Assembly (NCBI GenBank): GCA_041609895.1
Contig: JBFIPX010000031.1
Coordinates: forward strand, 1 to 23,552
Length of the DNA: 23,552 bases
Direction of reading: 5' to 3'
Origin: JAHHLP01 sp041609895
GTDB lineage: Bacteria; Bacteroidota; Rhodothermia; Rhodothermales; JABDKH01
Shown here: in pieces, positions 1-8,348 of the stretch
Layout: the number at the start of each line of letters is the position of its first letter
Numbering within the stretch: position 1 is the first letter of the stretch
Position numbers and translations under genes: made by a program
The notes under the pieces: generated by a model
What the model was told of the DNA's origin: nothing
The model's database searches: none
What the model saw: the letters and a program-made list of their open reading frames with translations, nothing else

Positions 1-1
1 C

Positions 2-751
2 TACCGCAACAAGGAAAAGGCCGCGGAGCCGGAGCCGGGCCTACCGACGGTACAGCTCGAGGGAATGAAGAGCTTCATCTGGGTCGCCATCATCATCGTC
101 TCAGTCTTCATCGACCCGAACGTGTTCAGCTGGGTACCGGCGCTACACATCGGCGACGTCCATCTGCCGTTCGGAATCCGGGAGATCATCATGTTCACCG
201 TTGCGTTCCTTGCGTATAAAAGCGCCGACCGCAGCGTTCTCGAGAAGAACGAGTTCAACTTCGAGCCGATTCGAGAAGTGGGCTGGCTTTTCCTGGGGAT
301 CTTCTTCACGATGCAGCCGGCGCTGGCCAACATCGCGGCGTTTGCCCAAAACAATGCGGACTCCCTGACCGTGGGCATGTTCTATTTCGGTACCGGGACC
401 CTCTCGGCCATACTGGACAACGCGCCGACCTACCTCAACTTCCTTTCTGCCGCCATGGGCAAGTTCGGACTGGACGTGAGCGTGGCAGCCCAGGTGAAGG
501 AATTCGCCTTGCCCGAAATGGCGCATCCCGAGTCGTGGTTCTTCCTGCAAGCGATATCCGTAGCCGCCGTCTTCTTCGGCGCGATGTCGTACATCGGCAA
601 CGCGCCCAATTTCATGGTGAAGGCAATCGCGGAGTCGCAGGGTGTGGATACGCCTTCCTTCATGGGCTACATCATCCGGTACTCGATTCCGATCCTCGCT
701 CCCATCTACATCTTGGTCTACATCGTCTTCTACAGTGGCTGGGTTTTGTAG
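2..751 (+). CDS. nhaD: NhaD-type Na+/H+ antiporter, C-terminal part (5' end outside window)
   Basis: The reading frame is open from base 2, so about 249 C-terminal residues of a larger integral membrane protein are seen. The first methionine, at base 65, is internal. At least five hydrophobic segments are visible. Two carry the Asn-Ala-Pro signatures of the ion-transporter (ArsB/NhaD, CitMHS-like) superfamily: SAILDNAPTYLNF near bases 410-445 and YIGNAPNFMVKAIAE near bases 590-635. The family exchanges Na+ for H+ across the inner membrane. The next genes are pcd and nuoN on the same strand, with 19 bases to pcd. Rhodothermus marinus keeps an nhaD and a pcd homologue among its complex I genes, so I read this as part of a nuo operon whose earlier genes lie off the left edge. 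The family is firm; the ion specificity is inferred from the family and context. A CitMHS-like carboxylate carrier is the alternative. Confidence 0.8.
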   Translation, partial: YRNKEKAAEPEPGLPTVQLEGMKSFIWVAIIIVSVFIDPNVFSWVPALHIGDVHLPFGIREIIMFTVAFLAYKSADRSVLEKNEFNFEPIREVGWLFLGIFFTMQPALANIAAFAQNNADSLTVGMFYFGTGTLSAILDNAPTYLNFLSAAMGKFGLDVSVAAQVKEFALPEMAHPESWFFLQAISVAAVFFGAMSYIGNAPNFMVKAIAESQGVDTPSFMGYIIRYSIPILAPIYILVYIVFYSGWVL

Positions 752-770
752 CCCCAATGAGAATCACAAT

Positions 771-1061
771 ATGAGTAAACCTCTATCCGACGAGCAGATT
801 AACGAAGCACTCGGCCGGCTCAAGGGATGGTCGCTGCAAGACGACAAGCTCGTCAAGACCTTCACCTTCTCAAGCTTTCCGGAAGCGATCAGCTTTATAG
901 TCAGACTGGCCTTTGAGGCGGAGCAGGTAGAGCATCATCCGGAGATCCAGAACGTGTACAATCGCGTCGAGGTCTCACTCACTACTCACGATGCCGGCAA
1001 TCGTGTGACCGGGCACGATGTGAATCTTGCGCAGACCATTCAGTCATTCGTCTGGGTTTGA
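771..1061 (+). CDS. phhB: Pterin-4a-carbinolamine dehydratase (4a-hydroxytetrahydrobiopterin dehydratase)
   Basis: This 96-residue protein has the normal length for the PCD/DCoH family (EC 4.2.1.96), which dehydrates 4a-hydroxytetrahydropterin during cofactor recycling. The family signature is visible as EHHPEIQNVYNRVEVSLTTH at residues 54-73, with the His-His-Pro cluster at 55-57 and the GHDVNLA block at 81-87. The frame is open further upstream, to base 642, but that part overlaps the antiporter gene. The ATG at 771 gives a standard N-terminus (MSKPLSDEQI). No aromatic amino acid hydroxylase lies in the window, so the classical pathway partner is absent. The gene is wedged between nhaD and nuoN, as in Rhodothermus complex I clusters, so it is probably co-transcribed with them. 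What it does for complex I, if anything, is unknown. Confidence 0.92.
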   Translation: MSKPLSDEQINEALGRLKGWSLQDDKLVKTFTFSSFPEAISFIVRLAFEAEQVEHHPEIQNVYNRVEVSLTTHDAGNRVTGHDVNLAQTIQSFVWV

Positions 1062-1102
1062 CGCAAACGTCGAACGGTTCCACTAAATAGCGCGCTGAGC
1101 TG

Positions 1103-2602
1103 ATGGATTTGACAGGAGCATACGCTGCACTGGGAAGTGACTTGGGGAACGCCTTCTCTCTGGTGTTGCTAAGCGTCGTAGGGCTCGTGATGGTTGTGTG
1201 GGACTCGCTCCGAAATGACCATCGCGCCATACCGTGGATCGGGGTGGCAGCGTCCGTCGTCGCGATTTCGTTTGAACTGCTGCGGATGCCGGGGCCGGCC
1301 GAGAAGATCTTCTACGGCCTCATGTGGGCCGGTGGATACGCCTCGTTCGTCAACATCATCATTCTCGCCGCAACGGCATTCACGCTGTCCATTTCGGTCC
1401 ATTACCTGGACCGGATCGGTCACAATTACGGTGAGGTGTATTCGCTCGTGGTGTTCGCCTCGGCCGGGATGATTGTGCTCGGGTCGGCAAACAGTCTTAT
1501 CACCGTCTTTGTCGGTCTCGAGACGATGTCGATCTGCCTGTACATCCTCACCGGACTCGTCCGTACCGAAGAGGGCGCCGTTGAAAGTGCTCTTAAGTAC
1601 TTTCTCCTTGGCGCTTTCTCGACCGGTTTCTTTCTGTACGGTATTGCGCTCCTCTATGCGGCCACTGGCACATTGTATCTCGACCAGATGCCCGCCGCGC
1701 TGGCTGGAGGTGCCGGCTCCGGAGTCTTGCTTTGGGGCGGCGTCGGCTTGCTATTCATCGGCATTCTCTTCAAGGTTAGCGCGGCGCCTTTCCACATGTG
1801 GACGCCAGACGTTTATCAGGGCGCGCCGACTACCCTGACGGGCTTCATGTCCACGGCCTCCAAGGCATCAGCATTCGCCGCGCTTATTCTCATCCTGTAT
1901 CACGCGTTGCCGGTGGAACGGTGGATGCTCGTTCTCGCGGTCGTTGCTGCCGCAACTATGATCCTCGGCAATCTCGTGGCCATCGCGCAGTCAAACGTCA
2001 AGCGAATGTTGGCGTACTCGTCAATCGCGCACGCGGGATATGTGTTGGTTGGTATTGCCGCCGGCACGACCGCCGGCTACTCGGGCGCTCTCTTCTATCT
2101 GCTTGTCTACACGCTGATGAACATCGGCGCCTTCGGTGTTATGGCCGCGCTGGAATGGGATGGGCACGTCGGGCAGAAACAGGATCTGGATTCGCTGGCC
2201 GGCATCGGATATCGCAAACCGCTGCTTGGGATCACGATGGGATTCTTTATGTTTAGCCTGACTGGCTTCCCGCCCCTCGGAGGATTCATCGGGAAGTACG
2301 CAGTGTTTGCCCCCGCCATAGATGCGGGACTCACATGGCTCGTGATCGTGGGCCTCTTGGCGAGCGCCGCATCTGCATACTACTACCTTCGTGTGCTCTA
2401 CGTCTTTTGGATGAAGTCTCCCGAGGAAGGGGCGTCGCCGGCTCTTGATCAGTTGACGGCGTCACCGCTTTCCATGAGTACGTCCGTGGTTCTTGTGGTT
2501 TGTGCGGGTCTGTTGTTGGTCCTCGGAATTTATCCGGGCGTTCTGGAGTCTACGACCCTGTTCTTCTCAGATGGTGCGGCCGCCGTAGCCGCCATCCGGT
2601 AA
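1103..2602 (+). CDS. nuoN: NADH-quinone oxidoreductase subunit N
   Basis: This 499-residue, almost wholly hydrophobic protein matches NuoN, one of the antiporter-like proton-pumping subunits in the membrane arm of respiratory complex I. The conserved proton-channel core is readable around residues 205-250 as LLFIGILFKVSAAPFHMW followed by TPDVYQGAP, which carries the essential lysine of the Lys-x-x-x-x-Pro-Phe-His segment. A second signature, NVKRMLAYSSIAHAGY, lies near residues 298-313. Family length is about 480-500, so the protein looks complete. The ATG at 1103 follows pcd by 41 bases. No other nuo gene follows. The rest of the complex must be upstream of the window or elsewhere, consistent with the nhaD-pcd-nuoN order at the end of a nuo operon. 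Confidence 0.95.
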   Translation: MDLTGAYAALGSDLGNAFSLVLLSVVGLVMVVWDSLRNDHRAIPWIGVAASVVAISFELLRMPGPAEKIFYGLMWAGGYASFVNIIILAATAFTLSISVHYLDRIGHNYGEVYSLVVFASAGMIVLGSANSLITVFVGLETMSICLYILTGLVRTEEGAVESALKYFLLGAFSTGFFLYGIALLYAATGTLYLDQMPAALAGGAGSGVLLWGGVGLLFIGILFKVSAAPFHMWTPDVYQGAPTTLTGFMSTASKASAFAALILILYHALPVERWMLVLAVVAAATMILGNLVAIAQSNVKRMLAYSSIAHAGYVLVGIAAGTTAGYSGALFYLLVYTLMNIGAFGVMAALEWDGHVGQKQDLDSLAGIGYRKPLLGITMGFFMFSLTGFPPLGGFIGKYAVFAPAIDAGLTWLVIVGLLASAASAYYYLRVLYVFWMKSPEEGASPALDQLTASPLSMSTSVVLVVCAGLLLVLGIYPGVLESTTLFFSDGAAAVAAIR

Positions 2603-2627
2603 CTCATCGCGCAGCGGGTCCGATGTG

Positions 2628-3200
2628 ATGTTACGTGGAATAAGCAAGCTCGCGCAGGAACTCCTGCCACACTCTCCCTCGCACGGACTCTATCTGGCGC
2701 CTGACATACCGCCGAAGAAACTTAGGAATGCCATCAGAGACTTTGCGAAGTCGGTCGATGAGCGGGACGTTCTGGCTCTCTATGATGCCACGCTTTCCGG
2801 CAATGCCAAGGACGGCGCGGTGTTCACGTCGGCGGCGGTCGTTTTCCAGAACAACGACCTGAGTCCCGTGCAGGAGGTCCGCTACGACGACATCGTTGGA
2901 GTTAATGCGAAGCGAAAGTTTCTTGGCGGCAAGAAAGTGAAGCTGGACGTGAATCGAGGCCGTGCAACGGTACCGTTCGTGATCGACTTCTCCGGCCGGC
3001 CCGAGGCCGCGGACTTTGTCGCCCGGTTCCTTTACGAAGCGATGATGAACACCATCGAATCGGAGACCGCTGATCGTGACCCAAAGACGGAGTCCTCAAC
3101 CGACGTCCGGGCGGTCAGGAACGCGCTTCTGGAGCTGGTCGACCAGGGTCAGCTGTCGCGGTCTGACCTCGAGGCCATGCTGCGTACAATTGATGAATAG
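2628..3200 (+). CDS. Unknown protein with PH-like core and SHOCT-like C-terminus
   Basis: This is a soluble protein of about 190 residues that I do not recognise as a named family. Residues 60-140 look like a small beta-rich bacterial PH-like domain: a VRYDDIVGVNAKRKFLGGKK segment, then alternating hydrophobic strands (VKLDVNRGRATVPFVIDF) and a closing helix. The last 28 residues (NALLELVDQGQLSRSDLEAML) resemble the short SHOCT helix pair, which often sits at the C-terminus of such proteins. No signal peptide or membrane segment is seen. The start is either GTG at 2625 or ATG at 2628; I chose the ATG. It follows nuoN on the same strand by about 25 bases and could be the last gene of that operon, or unrelated. 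The domain calls are by eye. Confidence 0.7.
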   Translation: MLRGISKLAQELLPHSPSHGLYLAPDIPPKKLRNAIRDFAKSVDERDVLALYDATLSGNAKDGAVFTSAAVVFQNNDLSPVQEVRYDDIVGVNAKRKFLGGKKVKLDVNRGRATVPFVIDFSGRPEAADFVARFLYEAMMNTIESETADRDPKTESSTDVRAVRNALLELVDQGQLSRSDLEAMLRTIDE

Positions 3201-3272
3201 GGAACCAACCCCCGCCTTGACCCGATTCAACTACATCAGTCCCTTCCGCATTTCTTTTCAAGATCCAGCAAC

Positions 3273-3278
3273 AGGAGG
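3273..3278 (+). promoter_or_regulatory. Strong Shine-Dalgarno site of sod
   Basis: A full AGGAGG core lies five bases before the ATG at 3284. This fixes the superoxide dismutase start. Most genes in this window have weak or no such site, so high translation of sod is likely. Confidence 0.85.
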
Positions 3279-3283
3279 CAGTA

Positions 3284-3895
3284 ATGGCTCACATACTACC
3301 TGATCTTCCATACGATTATGATGCGCTCGAGCCGACCATCGACGCACGGACCATGGAGATCCACCACACCAAGCATCATCAGGGATACGTGAACAAGCTT
3401 AACGCAGCATTGGAGAGTCACGGCGACCTTGCCGCCAAGTCCTTGAAGGAGCTGCTCGTCGGGATCGAAAGTGTACCCGAGTCGATTCGAACCGCCGTGC
3501 GAAACAACGGGGGAGGGCATGCAAACCACAGCCTGTTCTGGACCGTGATGTCGCCGGAAGGAGGCGGTCAAGCTGGCGGAAGTCTTGGGAAGGCGATCAC
3601 TTCTGCCTTCGGCTCATTCGATGCTTTCAAGGACAAGTTTTCCAGCGCCGCCGGCGGTCGTTTTGGAAGTGGTTGGGCGTGGCTCGCAGTTGATTCCGGC
3701 GGAGGACTGACCGTGTTGTCGACTGCAAATCAGGACAGCCCGTTCATGCAGGGACTGACTCCAATTTTAGGGCTTGACGTCTGGGAGCATGCGTACTATC
3801 TGAACTATCAGAATCGGCGCCCTGACTACGTGTCAGCGTGGTGGAACGTTGTGAACTGGGATAAAGTGGCGGAATATTACGACGCCGCAGTCTAG
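3284..3895 (+). CDS. sodA: Superoxide dismutase, Mn type
   Basis: This 203-residue cytoplasmic enzyme of the Mn/Fe superoxide dismutase family converts superoxide to hydrogen peroxide and oxygen. All four metal ligands align: His27 (MEIHHTKHH), His82 (GGHANHSLFW), Asp165 and His169 (LDVWEHAYY). Metal-type markers favour manganese: Gly77-Gly78 in the NNGGGHA stretch, and Gln150 in TANQDSP, which supplies the outer-sphere glutamine from the C-terminal domain as in Mn enzymes. Cambialistic use of iron cannot be excluded. Length is normal and there is no signal peptide. The gene is probably monocistronic, with a strong ribosome binding site and an intrinsic terminator just after the stop. Confidence 0.95.
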   Translation: MAHILPDLPYDYDALEPTIDARTMEIHHTKHHQGYVNKLNAALESHGDLAAKSLKELLVGIESVPESIRTAVRNNGGGHANHSLFWTVMSPEGGGQAGGSLGKAITSAFGSFDAFKDKFSSAAGGRFGSGWAWLAVDSGGGLTVLSTANQDSPFMQGLTPILGLDVWEHAYYLNYQNRRPDYVSAWWNVVNWDKVAEYYDAAV

Positions 3896-3913
3896 TCTCG
3901 TTTCTTAATGGCC

Positions 3914-3950
3914 GAAGAGGGGTGGCGGTGTTCCGCTACCCCTCTTTCTT
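3914..3950 (+). terminator. Rho-independent terminator of sod
   Basis: A 14-pair stem (AAGAGGGGTGGCGG against CCGCTACCCCTCTT, one G-U pair) with a four-base TGTT loop spans 3915-3946 and is followed by TCTT. It starts 19 bases after the sod stop codon. It is by far the clearest hairpin terminator in the window. Confidence 0.85.
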
Positions 3951-4281
3951 ATGGTCTTATTGCGGCACTTGTGCGCCTTCGCGTGTCCGAATGGATGTCT
4001 GAGCGAGGAGGAGGGCCATCGACCGCGGCGAACACTGTTTGACGTTCGGTCGTCGGGTGGTCCGAAGAGCCGAACCAAATACCTCTCTCACAACCAGCTC
4101 ACTGAGGCTCCTCTGGATATATAGTTCATTAACGGGCTGTAAATCGTACCATAACACCGCCGATAATCGATGTTACGGACCCCGACCTTCTGTTGTCGGG
4201 GAGCGGCATTGTGAACCAGGTGTCGTAATCAGGAAAAACAAGCAGGGCGGGCGCGCGTAACCCTTCTGACCTAAGCTCGTC
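3951..4281 (+). other. Long non-coding leader region before icmF
   Basis: These 331 bases hold no convincing gene; short frames on both strands lack family resemblance. The region must contain the icmF promoter. An AT-rich patch (GGATATATAGTTCATTAA) at about 4114-4131 is a plausible promoter element but matches no clear -35/-10 pair. A GC-rich hairpin lies at 4180-4201. I looked for the conserved B12 box of cobalamin riboswitches, because the downstream enzyme uses B12, and did not find it. Confidence 0.5.
4180..4201 (+). other. Hairpin in the icmF leader
   Basis: A perfect seven-pair stem (CCCCGAC against GTCGGGG) closes an eight-base loop. No T-run follows on either side, so it is not a typical intrinsic terminator. 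It lies 80 bases before the icmF ATG and may be a leader structure or an inverted-repeat operator. The role is unknown. Confidence 0.45.
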
Positions 4282-7200
4282 ATGCGTCAACATATGGAGC
4301 AAACCGTCTACAAACCGGATCACCACATCAGGTTCGTCACTGCGGCGAGTCTGTTTGACGGGCACGACGCGGCCATAAATATCATGCGTCGCATACTTCA
4401 GTCCAGTGGCGCGGAAGTGATCCACCTCGGTCATAACAGGGCCGTTTCCGACGTCGTGGCGACAGCCATCCAGGAAGACGCGCAGGGGATAGCCGTTTCG
4501 TCGTATCAGGGCGGCCACATGGAGTACTTCAAGTACATGTGCGACCTCCTTCGGAAACGCGGAGCCGGGCACATCAAAGTCTTTGGTGGAGGTGGGGGAG
4601 TCATCATCCCGTCGGAAATTCGCGAGCTCGAAGCGTACGGCGTTGCCAAAATCTTCTCGCCCGATGATGGTATGCGCCTGGGACTTCAGGGCATGATCAA
4701 CCACATGCTCCGGGCATGCGATTTCTCGCAGCTCAACGTGTCAGCGCCAGACTATTCGGATTTCTCAGGCGCACGGGAGCCCGGGAGATTCGCCAGGGCG
4801 TTGACGGGGATAGAGTTACCTGAATCGGCACAGAAGGAGGCCGTGGTTGCGGGTCCCGATCTCACCGTCACGTCCGGTGATGCTGGCGGTGACGGATCGG
4901 TTGTACCGATTCCCGCTGCCGATAGAGCGTCCGCGGAAGGCCGAGTCATACCGGCGATCGGAATTACAGGCACAGGCGGTGCAGGAAAATCTACGTTGAC
5001 GGACGAGATCGTTCGCCGCTTTCTCTATGACTTTGGAGATATTGAGATCGCCGTTCTTTCAGTAGATCCGACTCGTGCGCGGACCGGTGGGGCTTTGCTG
5101 GGAGATCGGATTCGTATGAACGCGCTTTACGGCACGGCCGGCGATCGTGTGTATATGCGCTCTTTCGCGACGCGGCAGGCAAATCGGGCAACATCGGCGG
5201 CGCTTCAAAAGTCGATCGACCTGTGCCGCGTTGCGGACTTCGATCTCGTGATCATCGAAACGGCCGGAATCGGCCAGTCCGATACCGAGGTTGCGGAGCT
5301 GACTGACCTGTCCCTGTACGTCATGACGCAAGAGTTCGGTGCGCCGACTCAGTTGGAGAAGATTGGGATGCTGGATGTTGCCGACTTCGTCGTGATCAAC
5401 AAGTTCGAGCGACGTGGAAGCGAGGACGCGCTCCGAGACGTCCGCAAACAGGTTCAGCGCAACCGGGGTAACTGGGATCAGAGTCCTGAAGAAATGCCGG
5501 TCTATCCGACGATGGCGTCGCATTTCAACGACGTCGGCGTAAGTCGCCTGTACCTTGCCGTCCTCGATGAATTGAACGGCCGCTTCGGTTTTGGTCGGGA
5601 GTCCAACGTGTTCGCGTCTGATGATATTCCACAGTTGGACGCGTCGAAGATGGCGGTTATTCCGCCTCGTCGCCAGCGTTACCTGGGCGAGATTTCGGAT
5701 GCCTGTCGCGAATACCGCAGCCATGCCGAGGAGCAGATTCGGATAGCGCGGAAGTGGGGCCAAGCCCGGGGCGCACTAATTCAGATACAGGAATGGAACC
5801 CGAAGGATCGCGACACCGTCGAGGTTCGTCTGGAAGAGATGGTGGAGCACTGGTGGAATCGGCTCGACGCCCGGTCTCGAAACATTCTTGAGCAGTGGGA
5901 CGACCTGGCCGACCGGTATCGGGCCGACTCGATGACATTTGCCGTACGCGGCAGAGACATCGAAACCCATCTTTTCGACGAGTCGCTCTCAGGCACGCGA
6001 ATTCCCCGGGTAGCGCTGCCGCGTACGGAAGATCCTGGTGAGAGGTTGAGGTTCGCTCTGCTCGAGAATCTTCCGGGTTATTTTCCATTCACGGCGGGCG
6101 TCTTTCCATTCAAGCGAAAGGATGAGGAGCCGACAAGAATGTTCGCCGGCGAGGGCAGTCCGGAGCGAACCAACCGCCGATTCCATCTGGTCTCGAAGGG
6201 TATGCCGGCAAAGCGGCTGTCGACGGCATTCGACTCGGTGACCTTGTACGGTTTCGACCCTGATGAACGGCCCGACATCTACGGCAAGGTCGGTAACGCC
6301 GGCGTCTCGATCTGTTCACTCGACGACATGAAGAAGCTCTACTCGGGCTTCAATCTGTGCAACCCTTCCACGTCCGTGTCGATGACGATCAACGGGCCGG
6401 CCCCGATGATCCTCGCCATGTTCATTAACACGGCCATCGACCAGCAAGTCGAGTACTACCTCAAGGACCAGGGGAGGTGGGAAACAGCGGAACAGATCAT
6501 CGCTGACCACCTCGGGCCGGACCGGCCGCGGTACACACCTTACGGCCCCGGCGGACCTGAAGAAGCACTGCCGGACGGGCATGACGGCTCAGGACTCGGC
6601 CTTCTTGGAACGTCAGGATCCGAACTCGTTGGATGGGGGGTACTTTCACCGGAGGAGTACGATTCTATTCGCGAAGACACGATGCACGTGGTGAGAGGTA
6701 CCGTGCAGGCCGACATTCTCAAAGAGGATCAGGCCCAGAATACATGCATCTTCTCGACGGAGTTCGCCCTTCGGTGCATGGGTGACATCCAGCAGAACTT
6801 CATCGAGCACGGCGTCCGCAATTACTACTCTGTCTCTATTTCCGGATACCACATTGCGGAGGCGGGAGCGAACCCGATATCGCAACTCGCTTTCACATTG
6901 GCTAATGGCTTCACGTATGTCGAGTACTACTTGGCTCGCGGCATGCACGTGGACGACTTCGCCCCGAACTTATCATTCTTCTTCTCGAACGGCCTCGACC
7001 CGGAATACAGCGTCATCGGCAGGGTCGCTCGCAGAATCTGGTCGGTGGCGATGAGGGAGCGCTACGGAGCCAACAAACGAAGCCAGAAGCTTAAGTATCA
7101 CATCCAGACGTCCGGGCGCAGTCTGCACGCCAAGGAGATACAGTTCAACGACATCAGGACAACGCTCCAGGCGCTGCTGGCTATCTACGACAACTGTAAC

Positions 7201-7800
7201 TCGTTGCACACCAACGCATATGACGAGGCCATTACGACGCCCACGGAAGAAAGTGTGCGCCGCGCCATGGCCATTCAGCTCATCATCAACCGCGAACTGG
7301 GTCTAGCCCGGAACGAGAATCCTCTACAGGGCGCATTCATAATCGACGAGTTGACAGACCTCGTGGAGGAAGCGGTGCTGCAGGAGTTCGAAAGGATCAA
7401 CGACCGAGGCGGTGTGCTCGGTGCCATGGAAACCATGTATCAGAGGGGGCGAATACAGGCGGAGTCTTTACTGTATGAGCACAAGAAGCACTCCGGTGAG
7501 CTTCCGATCATCGGAATCAATACCTTCGTGTCTGACGGTGATGTCGATACATCCGCGGATGCCCCGGTAGATTTGATGCGCTCCAGCGACCAGGAAAAAC
7601 AGCACCAGCTGGAGTCGCTGAAGTTGTTCCAGAATCGGCATGTCGGCCGCAGCGAACAAGCGTTGCTGAGACTTCAGCAGGTGGCTATGGAAGAGAGCAA
7701 TGTCTTTGACGAGCTGCTTGAAACCGTCAAGAGCTGCTCGCTGGGGCAAATCACGATGGCCTTGTTCGAGGTCGGCGGCGAATACCGGCGCAATATGTGA
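4282..7800 (+). CDS. icmF: Fused isobutyryl-CoA mutase with G-protein chaperone
   Basis: This 1172-residue cytoplasmic protein has the three-part IcmF architecture. Residues about 15-140 form the B12-binding domain: DGHDAAIN with the cobalt-ligand His28, SSYQGG at 73-78, and the GGGGG turn at 102-106. Residues about 220-480 are a MeaI-type GTPase: Walker A GITGTGGAGKST at 227-238, the ETAGIGQSD switch, and NKFE as the guanine motif. Residues about 590-1160 are the substrate-binding TIM barrel. IcmF interconverts isobutyryl-CoA and n-butyryl-CoA, and some members rearrange pivalyl-CoA. Gln819 in EDQAQNT stands where methylmalonyl-CoA mutases have arginine, and the GVFPFK motif at 606-611 has Phe where they have Tyr. 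Both favour the isobutyryl-CoA type. The protein is longer than usual (about 1090) because of a loose linker at about 165-220 and an insert near 750-785. The start could also be the ATG at 4294. Confidence 0.95.
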   Translation: MRQHMEQTVYKPDHHIRFVTAASLFDGHDAAINIMRRILQSSGAEVIHLGHNRAVSDVVATAIQEDAQGIAVSSYQGGHMEYFKYMCDLLRKRGAGHIKVFGGGGGVIIPSEIRELEAYGVAKIFSPDDGMRLGLQGMINHMLRACDFSQLNVSAPDYSDFSGAREPGRFARALTGIELPESAQKEAVVAGPDLTVTSGDAGGDGSVVPIPAADRASAEGRVIPAIGITGTGGAGKSTLTDEIVRRFLYDFGDIEIAVLSVDPTRARTGGALLGDRIRMNALYGTAGDRVYMRSFATRQANRATSAALQKSIDLCRVADFDLVIIETAGIGQSDTEVAELTDLSLYVMTQEFGAPTQLEKIGMLDVADFVVINKFERRGSEDALRDVRKQVQRNRGNWDQSPEEMPVYPTMASHFNDVGVSRLYLAVLDELNGRFGFGRESNVFASDDIPQLDASKMAVIPPRRQRYLGEISDACREYRSHAEEQIRIARKWGQARGALIQIQEWNPKDRDTVEVRLEEMVEHWWNRLDARSRNILEQWDDLADRYRADSMTFAVRGRDIETHLFDESLSGTRIPRVALPRTEDPGERLRFALLENLPGYFPFTAGVFPFKRKDEEPTRMFAGEGSPERTNRRFHLVSKGMPAKRLSTAFDSVTLYGFDPDERPDIYGKVGNAGVSICSLDDMKKLYSGFNLCNPSTSVSMTINGPAPMILAMFINTAIDQQVEYYLKDQGRWETAEQIIADHLGPDRPRYTPYGPGGPEEALPDGHDGSGLGLLGTSGSELVGWGVLSPEEYDSIREDTMHVVRGTVQADILKEDQAQNTCIFSTEFALRCMGDIQQNFIEHGVRNYYSVSISGYHIAEAGANPISQLAFTLANGFTYVEYYLARGMHVDDFAPNLSFFFSNGLDPEYSVIGRVARRIWSVAMRERYGANKRSQKLKYHIQTSGRSLHAKEIQFNDIRTTLQALLAIYDNCNSLHTNAYDEAITTPTEESVRRAMAIQLIINRELGLARNENPLQGAFIIDELTDLVEEAVLQEFERINDRGGVLGAMETMYQRGRIQAESLLYEHKKHSGELPIIGINTFVSDGDVDTSADAPVDLMRSSDQEKQHQLESLKLFQNRHVGRSEQALLRLQQVAMEESNVFDELLETVKSCSLGQITMALFEVGGEYRRNM

Positions 7801-7878
7801 GTCGGCGACAGCGAGTAGAGCGTCGATCCAATCAATCGCGATTCTTCTTCAGCAAGAAAAAACGCCTCCAAACGTCGT

Positions 7879-8331
7879 ATGAAAGAAACACGCAATGCCT
7901 TCGTTGTGGTTTCGATCCTTCTGGGTGGCCTGGTCGGCATCGGAGGCTTCACGTTCGTCTATGCGGACGGAGCGTCGTATCTCTCGGCCGAGGCTGATGC
8001 TTGCGCAAACTGCCACGTGATGCGCGATCAATTTGAGGCGTGGCAAAAGTCTTCGCACCGACAGGTCGCCGCTTGCAACGACTGTCACGCACCACACTCG
8101 TCGGCAGCGGCCAAGCTGGCGGTGAAGGGAATCAACGGTTTCAACCATTCTCTTGCCTTCACGACGGGGCGATTTCCCGAACCGATTCGAATCACCGACT
8201 TCAATCGGCGGGTTACCGAGCAAGCGTGTCGACACTGTCACGAGCCGATGGTGCACGCGATCGACCGGGTGCCGGCGGACGCCGCCCTGTCGTGCATAAG
8301 ATGTCACGTTGATGTAGGTCATTTGCATTAA
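7879..8331 (+). CDS. nrfH: Cytochrome c nitrite reductase small subunit
   Basis: This 150-residue membrane-anchored tetrahaem cytochrome c belongs to the NapC/NirT/NrfH family. NrfH takes electrons from the quinol pool and passes them to NrfA. One N-terminal membrane helix is seen at residues about 7-28. Four CXXCH haem sites follow at residues 42-46, 66-70, 117-121 and 139-143. The first reads CANCHVM, giving the CXXCHXM pattern in which methionine ligates haem 1, a mark of NrfH. The ATG follows icmF by 78 bases and the stop precedes nrfA by 17 bases, so nrfHA form an operon. Whether transcription reads in from icmF is unknown. Confidence 0.95.
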   Translation: MKETRNAFVVVSILLGGLVGIGGFTFVYADGASYLSAEADACANCHVMRDQFEAWQKSSHRQVAACNDCHAPHSSAAAKLAVKGINGFNHSLAFTTGRFPEPIRITDFNRRVTEQACRHCHEPMVHAIDRVPADAALSCIRCHVDVGHLH

Positions 8332-8348
8332 ACACTGAAACCTGAATC

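Noticed and set aside
143..757. Long minus-strand frame opposite the nhaD-like gene
   Set aside because: It is rich in Arg, Asp and His without family resemblance, and lies fully opposite a clear membrane protein gene.
4100..4281. Cobalamin riboswitch upstream of icmF
   Set aside because: The B12-dependent product made this attractive, but the conserved B12 box and expected paired elements are not visible.
3896..4281. tRNA or small RNA gene in the sod-icmF gap
   Set aside because: No T-loop motif or cloverleaf is visible; only the sod terminator and one isolated hairpin are supported.
5059..5763. Minus-strand frame of 234 codons inside icmF
   Set aside because: The plus-strand IcmF protein is conserved throughout this stretch; the reverse frame has no recognisable domain.
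4282..7800. Classical methylmalonyl-CoA mutase large subunit
   Set aside because: The domain order (B12 domain, GTPase, mutase barrel in one chain) and Gln in place of the substrate-binding Arg fit IcmF.
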